Below, in pieces: positions 27,067 through 34,395 of a stretch of DNA of 64,000 nucleotides. The stretch is from Devosia sp. FKR38. Its GTDB lineage: Bacteria > Pseudomonadota > Alphaproteobacteria > Rhizobiales > Devosiaceae. The stretch lies in assembly GCF_005222805.1 (NCBI RefSeq), contig NZ_STGC01000005.1, positions 1,464,456 through 1,528,455 of the forward strand, read 5' to 3'. Below the pieces are notes generated by a model that did no database searches, had not been told where the DNA came from, and worked only from the letters and a program-made list of their open reading frames with translations. Each line of letters starts with the position of its first letter. Positions within the stretch are counted from its first letter, which is position 1. Both the position numbers and the translations under genes were made by a program.

Positions 27067-27336
27067 ATGAGCGAACGTACTGCACTGATCGACCTGGCCA
27101 ATTTCGTTGGCCGCTCGAGCCTGCTGGCCGATGACATGGCGGCGCGCAACCGCGTGCTGAGCGGCATCACCCAGCGCCTGCTGCCGCGCAAGCGCAGCGT
27201 CGGCGACCTGCTGGGCGTGGTGCTGGCGCTGTCGGCCCGCACCCGTCGCATGGTGCAGGATCCGGTGCATGTGGACATCGACGTGTTCGCCCCCGGCGGC
27301 GGCCGCGCCGTGCTGCTGCACCTGGGCAAGCGCTGA
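27067..27336 (+). CDS. Small protein of unknown function
   Basis: An 89-residue protein with no family I recognise. It has no signal peptide or clear membrane helix: an N-terminal helical stretch (LIDLANFVGRSSLLADDMAA), a basic centre (LLPRKRS) and a Gly-rich C-terminus (FAPGGGRAVLLHLGKR). GGAG lies seven bases before the ATG and codon use matches the neighbours, so it looks real. It follows the carboxypeptidase by 84 bases on the same strand and converges on the mipZ pair. Confidence 0.65.
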   Translation: MSERTALIDLANFVGRSSLLADDMAARNRVLSGITQRLLPRKRSVGDLLGVVLALSARTRRMVQDPVHVDIDVFAPGGGRAVLLHLGKR

Positions 27337-27358
27337 GCGCCGCCCCCACCCGCGCGAC

Positions 27359-28267
27359 CTAGCTCTCGCTGTTCATGATGCTGACGAAGCGGTTGCGCGC
27401 GTCAGCCGTCGATGAGCGGCTCGCCGCCAGCGCCCTGCGCGCTTCGGCCTTTTCGCTGACCGGCAGGTTCAGCGCCTCCACCAGGCTCCGATACTCTTCC
27501 CGCGCGCCGGCATGCGACAGCGTGGGCAGGCCCGACAGGGCCTCATCGTCGAGCGGATCAAACACCGTCAGCCCCATCGAGAACAGCGAGCGGAAGATGA
27601 CGCGCTCGGCAATGCCGTCGGCTACCCGGCAGCCCAGACGCAGCGCGATGCGCTCCAGCATCGACTGCACCTGGCGCATATTGCGCGAGCTGAGCATGGA
27701 GATGCGGTTGCGCACCAGCACCCAGTCAATGGTCTTGCCATCGATGGCCAGCCGCTCCGACCGCGCCCGCTGCACCAGCCTGGCGTAATGGCTCATCGAG
27801 CGCGGTTCGCCATCGAGCGGATCGAACTCGGCCATGACATTGAGATCGATCAGGCTGTCGTTGACCGGTGTGATCAGGGTATCGGCCAGCGAATGCGCCA
27901 GCCGGGTCAGATTGGTGTCAAACCCGGGCGTATCGATGATGAGGAAATCGGCGTCATGCTCCACCTCCCCCACCGCCTGGCGGAACAGGTCGAACTCCAC
28001 CCTGTTGTTGGCCTTCAGCGAATCCGTCTGTGCCAGGGGCAGATGGAAATGGGTGGTGTGCGGAATGCGCAGGTCACGGTTCTTGGCCCAGCTGCGCCGG
28101 TTGCGCACATAATGGGTCAGCGTCTGCTGGCGGCTGTCGACATCAATCGAGGCGACCTTGTAGCCCAGATACAGCAGATAGATGGCCAGATGAAAGGCCG
28201 TGGTCGACTTGCCCGACCCGCCCTTTTCATTGCCAACGACAATGACGTGTACGCCTTTCCCGCTCAC
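27359..28267 (-). CDS. mipZ: MipZ division-site ATPase, second copy
   Basis: MipZ is a ParA-family ATPase that forms bipolar gradients from ParB-bound origins and inhibits FtsZ polymerisation except at midcell. The 302-residue protein has the deviant Walker A KGGSGKST at 15-22, Asp42 in DVDSRQQTLTHY and the Walker B-like IIDTPGFDTNLTRLAHS. The GTG start at 28267 with GGGGGA upstream is preferred to an upstream ATG because it matches the start of its paralogue. It is about two thirds identical by eye to the gene immediately upstream and carries a longer C-terminal tail (RRALAASRSSTADARNRF). Confidence 0.88.
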   Translation of the reverse strand: MSGKGVHVIVVGNEKGGSGKSTTAFHLAIYLLYLGYKVASIDVDSRQQTLTHYVRNRRSWAKNRDLRIPHTTHFHLPLAQTDSLKANNRVEFDLFRQAVGEVEHDADFLIIDTPGFDTNLTRLAHSLADTLITPVNDSLIDLNVMAEFDPLDGEPRSMSHYARLVQRARSERLAIDGKTIDWVLVRNRISMLSSRNMRQVQSMLERIALRLGCRVADGIAERVIFRSLFSMGLTVFDPLDDEALSGLPTLSHAGAREEYRSLVEALNLPVSEKAEARRALAASRSSTADARNRFVSIMNSES

Positions 28268-28363
28268 CGTAATCCCCCAGAATTCCGGCACAATTGTCCG
28301 GCCTGGCGGCCGCGCTGGCAAGCCGCCTCATGGTGAATAAAGGTTAAACGCTTAACGTCGCGC

Positions 28364-29209
28364 TCAGGCGGAGAGGCGCATCGGTTCAAGTACCTGCGGC
28401 TGCGGCAGATTCAGCGACAGCACCAGATTGCGATATTCCTGCCGCGCCGCCACATGCGAGACGCTGGCCGCCTCGGACCCCACCACATCGTCCAGCGGAT
28501 CGAACACGGTCAGGCCCGTGGGGAAGAGCGAGCGGAAGATGACGCGCTCGGCTATGCCGTCGGCAACCCGGCAGCCGAAGCGGGTGCCGATGGCTTCGAG
28601 CGTGGCATGCACCTGGCGCGCATTGCGCGAGCCCAGCATGGAAATGCGGTTGCGCACCAGCACCCAGTCCACGCTCTCGCCGGTGACGGCCAGGCGCTCG
28701 GACCGGGCGCGCTGCACCAGGCGCGCATAGTGGCTGGTCGAGATCGGCACGCCCGTCTCGGGGTCGAGCCGGGCCAGCACATTGATGTCGATCAGGCTGT
28801 CGTTGACCGGGGTGACCAGCGTATCGGCCATGGAATGGGCCAGACGGGTCAGATTGGTGTCAAAGCCGGGCGTGTCGATGATCACATAGTCCACGCTGTC
28901 CTCGACCTCGCCAATGGCGCGGCGGAACATGTCGAACTCGGCCTGCTGGTTTTCCTTGACGGAATCGCCCCAGGCCGACGGCAGGTGGAAATGCTTGGGA
29001 TTGGGCAGATCGAGGCCCTTTTCGCGCCCATAGGCGCGGCGGTTGCGCACATAATGGGTCAGCGTCTGCTGCCGGCTGTCCACATCCAGGCTGGCCACGC
29101 GATGGCCGGCATGCAGCAGATAGATGGCCAGGTGGAAGGCCGTGGTCGACTTGCCCGACCCGCCCTTCTCATTGCCCACCACAATGACATGCGCTCCGCG
29201 TCGTGCCAT
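28364..29209 (-). CDS. mipZ: MipZ division-site ATPase, first copy
   Basis: A 281-residue ParA/MipZ-type ATPase, with KGGSGKST at 15-22 and Asp42 in DVDSRQ, both as in the adjacent paralogue, plus IIDTPGFDTNLTRLAHS and a VRNRISMLGSRN segment. GGGAG lies six bases before the ATG at 29209. The two copies are 96 bases apart on the same strand, a tandem duplication. It lacks the long tail of the downstream copy, and the linker near residue 60-80 differs most. One copy may keep the canonical ParB/FtsZ role. Confidence 0.9.
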   Translation of the reverse strand: MARRGAHVIVVGNEKGGSGKSTTAFHLAIYLLHAGHRVASLDVDSRQQTLTHYVRNRRAYGREKGLDLPNPKHFHLPSAWGDSVKENQQAEFDMFRRAIGEVEDSVDYVIIDTPGFDTNLTRLAHSMADTLVTPVNDSLIDINVLARLDPETGVPISTSHYARLVQRARSERLAVTGESVDWVLVRNRISMLGSRNARQVHATLEAIGTRFGCRVADGIAERVIFRSLFPTGLTVFDPLDDVVGSEAASVSHVAARQEYRNLVLSLNLPQPQVLEPMRLSA

Positions 29210-29297
29210 CGCCGACTCCCAAATCAGTGCAAAATACGTCTGCACCAACAAGGGCTTTTATGGTTAACAGAGCCTTAATCCCGAGCGCTGCGCAGGC

Positions 29298-29723
29298 CTA
29301 TATGAGCCCCAGCTTGGCCAGGTCCGCCGCCAGCGCCAGCGACTCGGCATTCTCATTGGCGCCCAGATCCGGCGGCGCGTCCTCGGGCTTGAGATAGCGC
29401 CAGCCCTGAAAGGGCCGCTTGGGATAGGGCAATGTGCGGATCAGCTCGGGCGACAGGATAATGTCGCAGTAGGTTTTGCCCTCGGCATCGGTATAGGGCG
29501 CCAGCCGCAGGATGGGCTGGCGGCACACCACCTGCCCCGCAATGACCCAGTAGATCGAGGATTTCCCCTCCATCTCCTCGGCGCGCTTGGGCATCATGCG
29601 GGTGCGATGCACATGCACATCCTCGCCGTAGTTCGCCCCCCACCAATGGGCACGCTCATTGCGATAGCTCTCCAGCTCCTCAAAGCTGGAGACGCCCACG
29701 CACAGCTTGATCATATGGATCAT
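29298..29723 (-). CDS. DUF1489 family protein
   Basis: A 141-residue cytoplasmic protein of a family found mainly in alphaproteobacteria and of unknown function. Recognisable segments are HVHRTRMMPKR, GSSIYWVI-type (KSSIYWVIAGQVVCRQ) and PYPKRPFQGWRYL. The first ATG overlaps the stop of the GST gene by four bases, so the pair is co-transcribed and probably coupled. An ATG three codons later is equally possible. Confidence 0.8.
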   Translation of the reverse strand: MIHMIKLCVGVSSFEELESYRNERAHWWGANYGEDVHVHRTRMMPKRAEEMEGKSSIYWVIAGQVVCRQPILRLAPYTDAEGKTYCDIILSPELIRTLPYPKRPFQGWRYLKPEDAPPDLGANENAESLALAADLAKLGLI

Positions 29724-30397
29724 GCCAGGGTCCCCGGCTTGACCCGGCCCTGGATGACATCGATCTCGTCGTCATCGACCACCCAGGGTTCATGCAGGGC
29801 CTGGGCCAGCCAGTCCTGGAAGGCCGGCAGCGCATAGATGGCGTCGACATAGGCGCTGGCCCGGTCGGACACCGCCAGATCATAGGTGCGGATGCGGGTG
29901 GCCACCGGCGCATACATGGCGTCGGCCGCCGTGAAGGCGCCAAACAGGAACGGTCCGCCCGAGCGGTCCAGCAGGCCGCCCCACAGGGTTTCGAGGCGAT
30001 GCAGGTCCCGCGCCACCAGATCGGCATCGACGCGGCCGGGATGGGACGCCCGCAGGTTCATCGGCGCATGGCTGCGCAGGGCGGAAAAGCCTGCATGCAT
30101 CTCGGCCGCGGCAGCCCGCGCCAGTGCGCGCTGGGTGCGATCAGCCGGCCAGATGGCTTTGTCGGGAAAGCAATCGGCCAGATATTCGATGATGGCGATG
30201 GTCTCGGGCAGCACCAGATCGCCATCGATCAACAGCGGCACCTTGCCGGTGGGCGAGCGCTCGGCCAGCGTCTCGCGCCAGCGCGGGCCGGAGAGCTGCA
30301 GCACCTCATCCTCGAAGGGGATGTCGAAATGCCTCAGCACCAGCCAGGGCCGCAGCGACCAGGTGGAATAATTGCGATTGCCGATCAACAGCTTCAT
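29720..30397 (-). CDS. Glutathione S-transferase family protein
   Basis: A 225-residue soluble protein with an N-terminal thioredoxin fold (LLIGNRNYSTWSLRPWLVLRH; Ser/Tyr near residues 10-13 as candidate glutathione-activating residues, cis-Pro in GKVPLLIDG, PETIAIIEYLA) and an alpha-helical C-terminal domain. The NRNYSxWSLRPWL start is typical of a bacterial GST subgroup of unknown substrate. AAAGGGAG precedes the ATG. It overlaps the DUF1489 gene by four bases. Confidence 0.88.
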   Translation of the reverse strand: MKLLIGNRNYSTWSLRPWLVLRHFDIPFEDEVLQLSGPRWRETLAERSPTGKVPLLIDGDLVLPETIAIIEYLADCFPDKAIWPADRTQRALARAAAAEMHAGFSALRSHAPMNLRASHPGRVDADLVARDLHRLETLWGGLLDRSGGPFLFGAFTAADAMYAPVATRIRTYDLAVSDRASAYVDAIYALPAFQDWLAQALHEPWVVDDDEIDVIQGRVKPGTLA

Positions 30398-30421
30398 CAG
30401 ACCGCTCCCTTTGCAAGCAGA

Positions 30422-30448
30422 AGGGCGCCCCAGTGGCCGGGGCGCCCT
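30422..30448 (-). terminator. Hairpin between the 33-residue ORF and GST
   Basis: A 10-bp stem (AGGGCGCCCC/GGGGCGCCCT) with a 7-base loop. The following U-content on the minus strand is weak. It could end transcription of the small ORF or attenuate it into the GST gene. Confidence 0.6.
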
Positions 30449-30479
30449 CCCAAATCCATGTCAGTGAATAACCCCGGCG

Positions 30480-30581
30480 TCAGACGCCAGCAACTACCGT
30501 CAATACCAGTCCCATCGAAAGCAGGCAGACCAAAGTCCAGGTCGCTGCACGCCACATGGTGGCCTTCGGTTGACTCCGCAT
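30480..30581 (-). CDS. Candidate 33-residue single-helix membrane peptide
   Basis: An ORF too short for usual gene calling encodes MRSQPKATMWRAATW followed by the hydrophobic TLVCLLSMGLVLTVVAGV. An ideal AAGGAG sits six bases before the ATG. The layout is a basic N-terminus and one membrane helix. A hairpin follows 32 bases after the stop, before the GST gene. No homologue is known to me. The strong ribosome site is the main reason to believe it. Confidence 0.6.
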   Translation of the reverse strand: MRSQPKATMWRAATWTLVCLLSMGLVLTVVAGV

Positions 30582-30791
30582 CAGTCGCTCCTTGTCAGCC
30601 GTTCACGCCGGGCTCCGCGGTGGCGTTGCGCGCACACCTCACCCGGTCATAAATCGTTAACCCCGTCACAAAAGCTTTGCAAGCGGCCAAGATGCCACAC
30701 TCGCCGCCGGCCCACAGGGCAATTTTGCTCCGGTGGAGCAAAATCAGGCGACGAGGCCATGAGAGCTAAGCTCGAATGGCAGCGGACAAAA

Positions 30792-31352
30792 TCACACAGC
30801 CCGCCCCGCCAGCCGCCGGAACACCGAATCCCCGCTGCGCGCCCGCCAGGCGTCGAGGATAACCGCGATATTGTCGTCGGCCGACTGCTCGGCATGCACC
30901 TCGAAATCGTAGTCCCGCCCCACATGGATGGTGGCGAAGTCCTGCGCCGCGCTGCCGATGGGCCGGTCGCCGCGCGCCTGCTCGCGTGCGATCAGAAGCG
31001 GCAGCGGGCAATGCACGCCGACAAAGAAGACGTCAAAACCGGCGAATAGCGCCACCAGCTGCTCGAGCCAGCCGTCGGTATCGAGGATATGCTCAACGAT
31101 CAGATTATTGCCGGCCGCGGCATAGGCGGCCAGCGAGCGGTGGAAGCCATCAAAAAACGGCGCTCGGGCCGCCTTCCAGTTGAACTCGCCCGATTTGAAC
31201 CGGGCCGAGGGCAGAACCCCGGCATCGCGCAGATGGTCGATGGAAATATGCCAGAACGGCGCATCGATGCGCGCCTGCAGCCCGCGCGCCAGCGTGGACT
31301 TGCCGCTGCTGGACGCGCCATGCAGCACGATGATGCGGCCCGGCTCGACCAT
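30792..31352 (-). CDS. Chloramphenicol phosphotransferase-like P-loop kinase
   Basis: A 186-residue protein with Walker A GASSSGKST at 12-20 and the CPT-family pattern HISIDHLRD, FFVGVHCPLPLLIAREQARGDRPIG, and a late VHAEQSADDNIAVI. The family includes the Streptomyces chloramphenicol 3-O-phosphotransferase, but most members are small-molecule kinases of unknown substrate, so resistance should not be assumed. Its start abuts the mgtE stop with no gap. Confidence 0.8.
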   Translation of the reverse strand: MVEPGRIIVLHGASSSGKSTLARGLQARIDAPFWHISIDHLRDAGVLPSARFKSGEFNWKAARAPFFDGFHRSLAAYAAAGNNLIVEHILDTDGWLEQLVALFAGFDVFFVGVHCPLPLLIAREQARGDRPIGSAAQDFATIHVGRDYDFEVHAEQSADDNIAVILDAWRARSGDSVFRRLAGRAV

Positions 31353-32768
31353 CTAGAACAGCCCGAACCACAGCCCGGCAATGCCCAGGAAGGCAAAGAA
31401 GCCGACCACATCGGTGACGGTGGTCACAAACACCGCCGAGGCAATGGCCGGGTCCGCCTTGAACTTGTCCAGCGTCAGCGGAATGAGAATGCCCGCCGTA
31501 CCGGCAACGATCAGATTGATGATCATGGCCAGGCCAATGACGATCCCCAGCTGCAGATTGTCAAAGCGCAGCCAGGTGACCAGCCCGATCAGCAGGGCAA
31601 AGACCACGCCATTGACCAGGCCCACCACCATTTCGCGCCGCACCAGCCGTCGCACGCGCGACCCGTCGAGTTCGCGCATCGAGAGGGCGCGCACGGTAAC
31701 GGTCATGGTCTGCGTGCCGGCATTGCCGCCCATCGAGGCGACGATGGGCATCAGCACGGCCAGCGCCACCATCTGCTCGATGGTGGCATTGAACATGCCG
31801 ATCACCAGCGACACCATGACCGCTGTGAACAGGTTGATCACCAGCCAGGGCACACGGCTGCGCACGGTATCGATGGTGGAATCGGAAATGTCCTCGTCGC
31901 CCACGCCGGCGAGCAGCTTGATGTCCTCGTCGGCCTCTTCGTGGATCACGTCCACCATGTCGTCGATGGTGAGCACGCCGACCAGCCGCCGGCTCTCGTC
32001 AACCACGCCGACTTCGACAAGGTCGTAGCGCTCGAAGTCGCGGGCGGCCTCTTCCTGATCCTCATTGGCATCGACCAGCACCAGATTGGTGTTCATCAAA
32101 GCCTCGATCATGGTCGAGCGCGCCGCGCGGATGAACTTGTCCAGCGGCAGGGTGCCAAGCACCTGATAGGAGGCATCCACCACATAGATCTGGTAGAACT
32201 CGTCCGGCAGGTCGGGATTGCCGCGCAGATAGTCGATGGTCTGCCCCACCGTCCAGAACGGCGGAATGGCGATGAAATCGGTCTGCATGCGCCGGCCGGC
32301 CGATTCCTCGGGGAAATCCAGGCTGCGCTTGAGGCTGAGCCGCTCGAAGGTGGGCAGCTTGGCCAGCACTTCGTCGCGGTCGACCTGCTCGAGATCTTCC
32401 AGAATGGTGACGGCGTCGTCGCTGTCCAGCCCCGCCACGCCGCGGGCGATTTCGCTATTGGACAGCGCATCGGTGATCTCGATGCGGACGCTTTCATCGA
32501 CCTCGGTCAGCGCCGAATAGTCGAACAGATCGCCCAGGGACTGCACCAGTTGCAGCCGCTCATCGGGATCGAGCGATTCCAGCACGTCGCCGACGTCGGC
32601 GGCATGCAGCGGCGCCATGACGGTGGCGACATCCTCGGCGCGCCCGGCGGCCAGAAAGGCCCGCAAACGCTCGAGCCAGAGCGGACTGATGCGATCCTGC
32701 TCGTCGCGGAACACATCCGCGTCGACGTCGGCATCGCGATGAGGGTCTGTCTCGAAGTCTGTGCTCAT
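31353..32768 (-). CDS. mgtE: MgtE-type magnesium transporter
   Basis: A Mg2+-gated Mg2+ channel of the inner membrane. The 471-residue protein has an N-terminal MgtE superhelical domain, a CBS pair (LPLDKFIRAA and VGVVDESRRLVGVLTIDDM) and five C-terminal membrane helices with PWLVINLFTA and the GNAGTQTMTVTVRAL selectivity region. The start at 32768 is chosen because AAGGGG lies seven bases upstream; an ATG 16 codons earlier is less likely. Confidence 0.95.
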   Translation of the reverse strand: MSTDFETDPHRDADVDADVFRDEQDRISPLWLERLRAFLAAGRAEDVATVMAPLHAADVGDVLESLDPDERLQLVQSLGDLFDYSALTEVDESVRIEITDALSNSEIARGVAGLDSDDAVTILEDLEQVDRDEVLAKLPTFERLSLKRSLDFPEESAGRRMQTDFIAIPPFWTVGQTIDYLRGNPDLPDEFYQIYVVDASYQVLGTLPLDKFIRAARSTMIEALMNTNLVLVDANEDQEEAARDFERYDLVEVGVVDESRRLVGVLTIDDMVDVIHEEADEDIKLLAGVGDEDISDSTIDTVRSRVPWLVINLFTAVMVSLVIGMFNATIEQMVALAVLMPIVASMGGNAGTQTMTVTVRALSMRELDGSRVRRLVRREMVVGLVNGVVFALLIGLVTWLRFDNLQLGIVIGLAMIINLIVAGTAGILIPLTLDKFKADPAIASAVFVTTVTDVVGFFAFLGIAGLWFGLF

Positions 32769-32980
32769 CGGAGCCCCTTGCGTAGCGGTCCTGCGGGGAT
32801 GTCCAGCTGTAGCCAATCGGCCGGTGTTTCGCCAGACTTAGTCTCGCTGGTGCAGGCAGTTATGCGCCATTGTTGCGCCGCCATATCCAGCGCGGCCGGG
32901 CGAGCCCTGATGTCCGTATTGATCCGCCAGAAAGCCCGGTTTGTGCCCCACTGAGGTCCAAACTTCGCCCAATTGGCCAT
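32765..32980 (-). CDS. Possible 71-residue ORF coupled to mgtE
   Basis: An open frame starting MANWAKFGPQWGTNRAFW ends in a TGA that overlaps the mgtE ATG (ATGA). The composition is not low-complexity and includes five Trp. There is no strong ribosome site, and its third-codon-position G+C looks lower than that of neighbouring genes, so it may be chance. No family recognised. Confidence 0.3.
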   Translation of the reverse strand: MANWAKFGPQWGTNRAFWRINTDIRARPAALDMAAQQWRITACTSETKSGETPADWLQLDIPAGPLRKGLR

Positions 32981-33033
32981 TTAGATCACGATTGATTGAA
33001 GCAAGATGATTTCAACAAAAGGAACTTCACCAA

Positions 33034-33282
33034 ATGTCCAAGAATCTGCTTGCCCCCGCCGCCGTCGTTCTGGCCCTGACCCTGGCTGCCTGTGGCGGCG
33101 ACGCACCGGCCAATAACACCAGCACCACGCCAGCGACCACCACGGCACCGGCGACCCCTGCCGCCCCCGCCGACACCATGGCGCCTGCTGCACCGGGCAA
33201 CACCACCACTCCGGCTGCCCCGGCCGACACCATGGCCCCTGCTGCGCCAGCCAACACCATGGCGCCCGCGACCACCAACTGA
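33034..33282 (+). CDS. Small repeat-containing lipoprotein
   Basis: An 82-residue precursor with lipobox LAAC (Cys20) after a short hydrophobic signal. The mature part is almost entirely Ala, Pro, Thr, Asn and Asp in 9-residue repeats: ADTMAPAAP, GNTTTPAAP, ADTMAPAAP, ANTMAPA. The Asp after Cys20 is not immediate (Cys-Gly-Gly-Asp), so outer-membrane targeting is plausible. AAAAGGAA precedes the ATG. Such Pro/Ala-rich tails often span the periplasm or cell wall; the function is unknown. A strong terminator follows. Confidence 0.75.
   Translation: MSKNLLAPAAVVLALTLAACGGDAPANNTSTTPATTTAPATPAAPADTMAPAAPGNTTTPAAPADTMAPAAPANTMAPATTN
33169..33270 (+). repeat. 27-base coding repeats in the lipoprotein gene
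   Basis: Units begin at 33169, 33196, 33223 and 33250, each encoding nine residues. The first and third units share nearly the same DNA (GCCGACACCATGGC...). Confidence 0.8.
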
Positions 33283-33309
33283 TCGCACAGGCACAGGCTT
33301 CTCCCAGCC

Positions 33310-33331
33310 AGGCCGCCCCTCGGGGCGGCCT
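33310..33331 (+). terminator. Intrinsic terminator of the lipoprotein gene
   Basis: AGGCCGCCCC and GGGGCGGCCT form a 10-bp stem with a very small loop, followed by TTGTGTTTG. It lies 28 bases after the lipoprotein stop and before the convergent membrane-protein gene. Confidence 0.85.
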
Positions 33332-33351
33332 TTGTGTTTGGGCGATTGGTT

Positions 33352-33669
33352 CTAGGCGATGCGCGCCAGCGCCAGCAGCCAGGGCAGGCTGACTAGCGCG
33401 GAGCCCAGCAGCGTCGCCATCGCCAGAAACGCCGCGGCGGCCAAGGCAGTGCCCCCCTGCTTGACGGCCCAGCGCTGCAGGCGATCGATCTTGTCCAGAT
33501 TGCCCAACCCCAGCACCACAACGCCCACCAGGGCCCAGGCGCCGCCGCCCAGCGCGCCGACCGCCCCGCCAATGGTCAGCAGCGCGCCCAACGCCCAGCT
33601 GAGGCGGGACAGGAGCTGCAGGTCAGCGGCGGACAGGTGATAGAAGAGAACGGATTTGATGGACGGCAT
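33352..33669 (-). CDS. Small membrane protein of unknown function
   Basis: A 105-residue protein with two hydrophobic regions (ALGALLTIGGAVGALGGG with the following ALVGVVVLGLG, and ALAAAAFLAMATLLGSALVSL), separated by a charged loop (NLDKIDRLQRWAVKQGG). GGGAG lies nine bases before the ATG. It converges with the lipoprotein gene. I do not recognise a family. Confidence 0.6.
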   Translation of the reverse strand: MPSIKSVLFYHLSAADLQLLSRLSWALGALLTIGGAVGALGGGAWALVGVVVLGLGNLDKIDRLQRWAVKQGGTALAAAAFLAMATLLGSALVSLPWLLALARIA

Positions 33670-33751
33670 GGTCTAGGCTCCCGATCTTGCGGACCGGCGG
33701 CCCGCTGCTGGCCACAAAATGCCACCCATCCCAGCAAGCCACCAGAATCAG

Positions 33752-33782
33752 AAAAGGGCCGCCCGGTGGGGCAGCCCTTTTT
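33752..33782 (-). terminator. Terminator of tRNA-Leu
   Basis: On the minus strand AAAAAGGGCTGCCCC pairs with GGGCGGCCCTTTT with one mismatch, and a U-tract follows. It lies about 24 bases beyond the tRNA 3' end. Confidence 0.75.
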
Positions 33783-33805
33783 CTTGTTTCATCCCGAGGG
33801 ATGAT

Positions 33806-33890
33806 TGGTGCGGTCGAGAAGACTCGAACTTCCACGTCTTGCGACACAGCGACCTCAACGCTGCGCGTCTACCAATTCCGCCACGACCGC
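33806..33890 (-). tRNA. tRNA-Leu (anticodon GAG)
   Basis: An 85-base class II tRNA. The acceptor arms GCGGTCG and CGACCGC pair perfectly and an encoded CCA is at 33806-33808. The D arm reads TGGCGGAATTGGTAGACGC, the anticodon loop is TTGAGGT (GAG, reading CUC and CUU), a long variable arm is present, and the T arm contains GTTCGAGTC. It has its own terminator. Confidence 0.96.
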
Positions 33891-34088
33891 ACACTTTGGT
33901 AGAGCCACGCCCTTTGGGGGCGAAGCGAGTGGGGATGTAGCAAAGCTCGGTGGTAACCTCAAGCGCTTAAATCAACTATTGCGCTGGCCTGTGCACAGCC
34001 TGGAGTGAAACGCGGCGCCCGGGGGCGCTGCAGGCCCGTTGCAGCGGGACGAATCGGGGCTGGCCCCTGCCCGCTGCGGCGGCGCTCG

Positions 34089-34322
34089 CTAGCCGCGGCG
34101 ACGCGATTTGCTGGTGATCTGCACACGCAGGTGACCATCTTCGACGCTGACTTCGCCATGGGCGATCAGCGTGCTGTTGGCATAGATGTTCAGCGGGTCG
34201 TTCTCACTGGCGTCGAGCTCGATCACCGCGCCGCGGCCCATGCGCAGCAGGTGATGGATGGGCATGGTGGTCGCGCCCAGTTCGACGGTGATGTCCACTT
34301 CAATATCGTCTAGAGTGTTCAT
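34089..34322 (-). CDS. FliN-like SpoA-domain protein outside a flagellar cluster
   Basis: A 77-residue protein starting MNTLDDIEVDITVELGATT. It is a single SpoA domain as in the C-terminus of FliN/FliM/YscQ: VELGATTMPIHHLLRMGRGAVIELD, then NDPLNIYANSTLIAHGEV. FliN builds the C-ring of the flagellar motor switch. The usual N-terminal extension of FliN is lacking and no flagellar gene is near; lipB is divergent. The open frame runs further upstream but the extension is not FliN-like. The ribosome site is weak. Confidence 0.75.
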   Translation of the reverse strand: MNTLDDIEVDITVELGATTMPIHHLLRMGRGAVIELDASENDPLNIYANSTLIAHGEVSVEDGHLRVQITSKSRRRG

Positions 34323-34395
34323 AGATATGTCTGGAACCTGTCCCGGCACGGCAAAGAGTCGCCGCACACCTCTATAGGACGATCCTCCGACAGCC

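Noticed and set aside
25294-27321. 675-residue antisense frame opposite the SPOR carboxypeptidase and the 89-residue gene
   Set aside because: Composed of Gly, His, Ala and Gln repeats that mirror the Ala/Pro-rich linker; no ribosome site or domain.
30792-31352. Chloramphenicol resistance determinant
   Set aside because: Only the broad CPT-like kinase family can be supported; most members have no link to resistance.
31089-32954. 621-residue frame opposite mgtE
   Set aside because: His/Gln/Asp-rich shadow of mgtE, spanning parts of three real genes.
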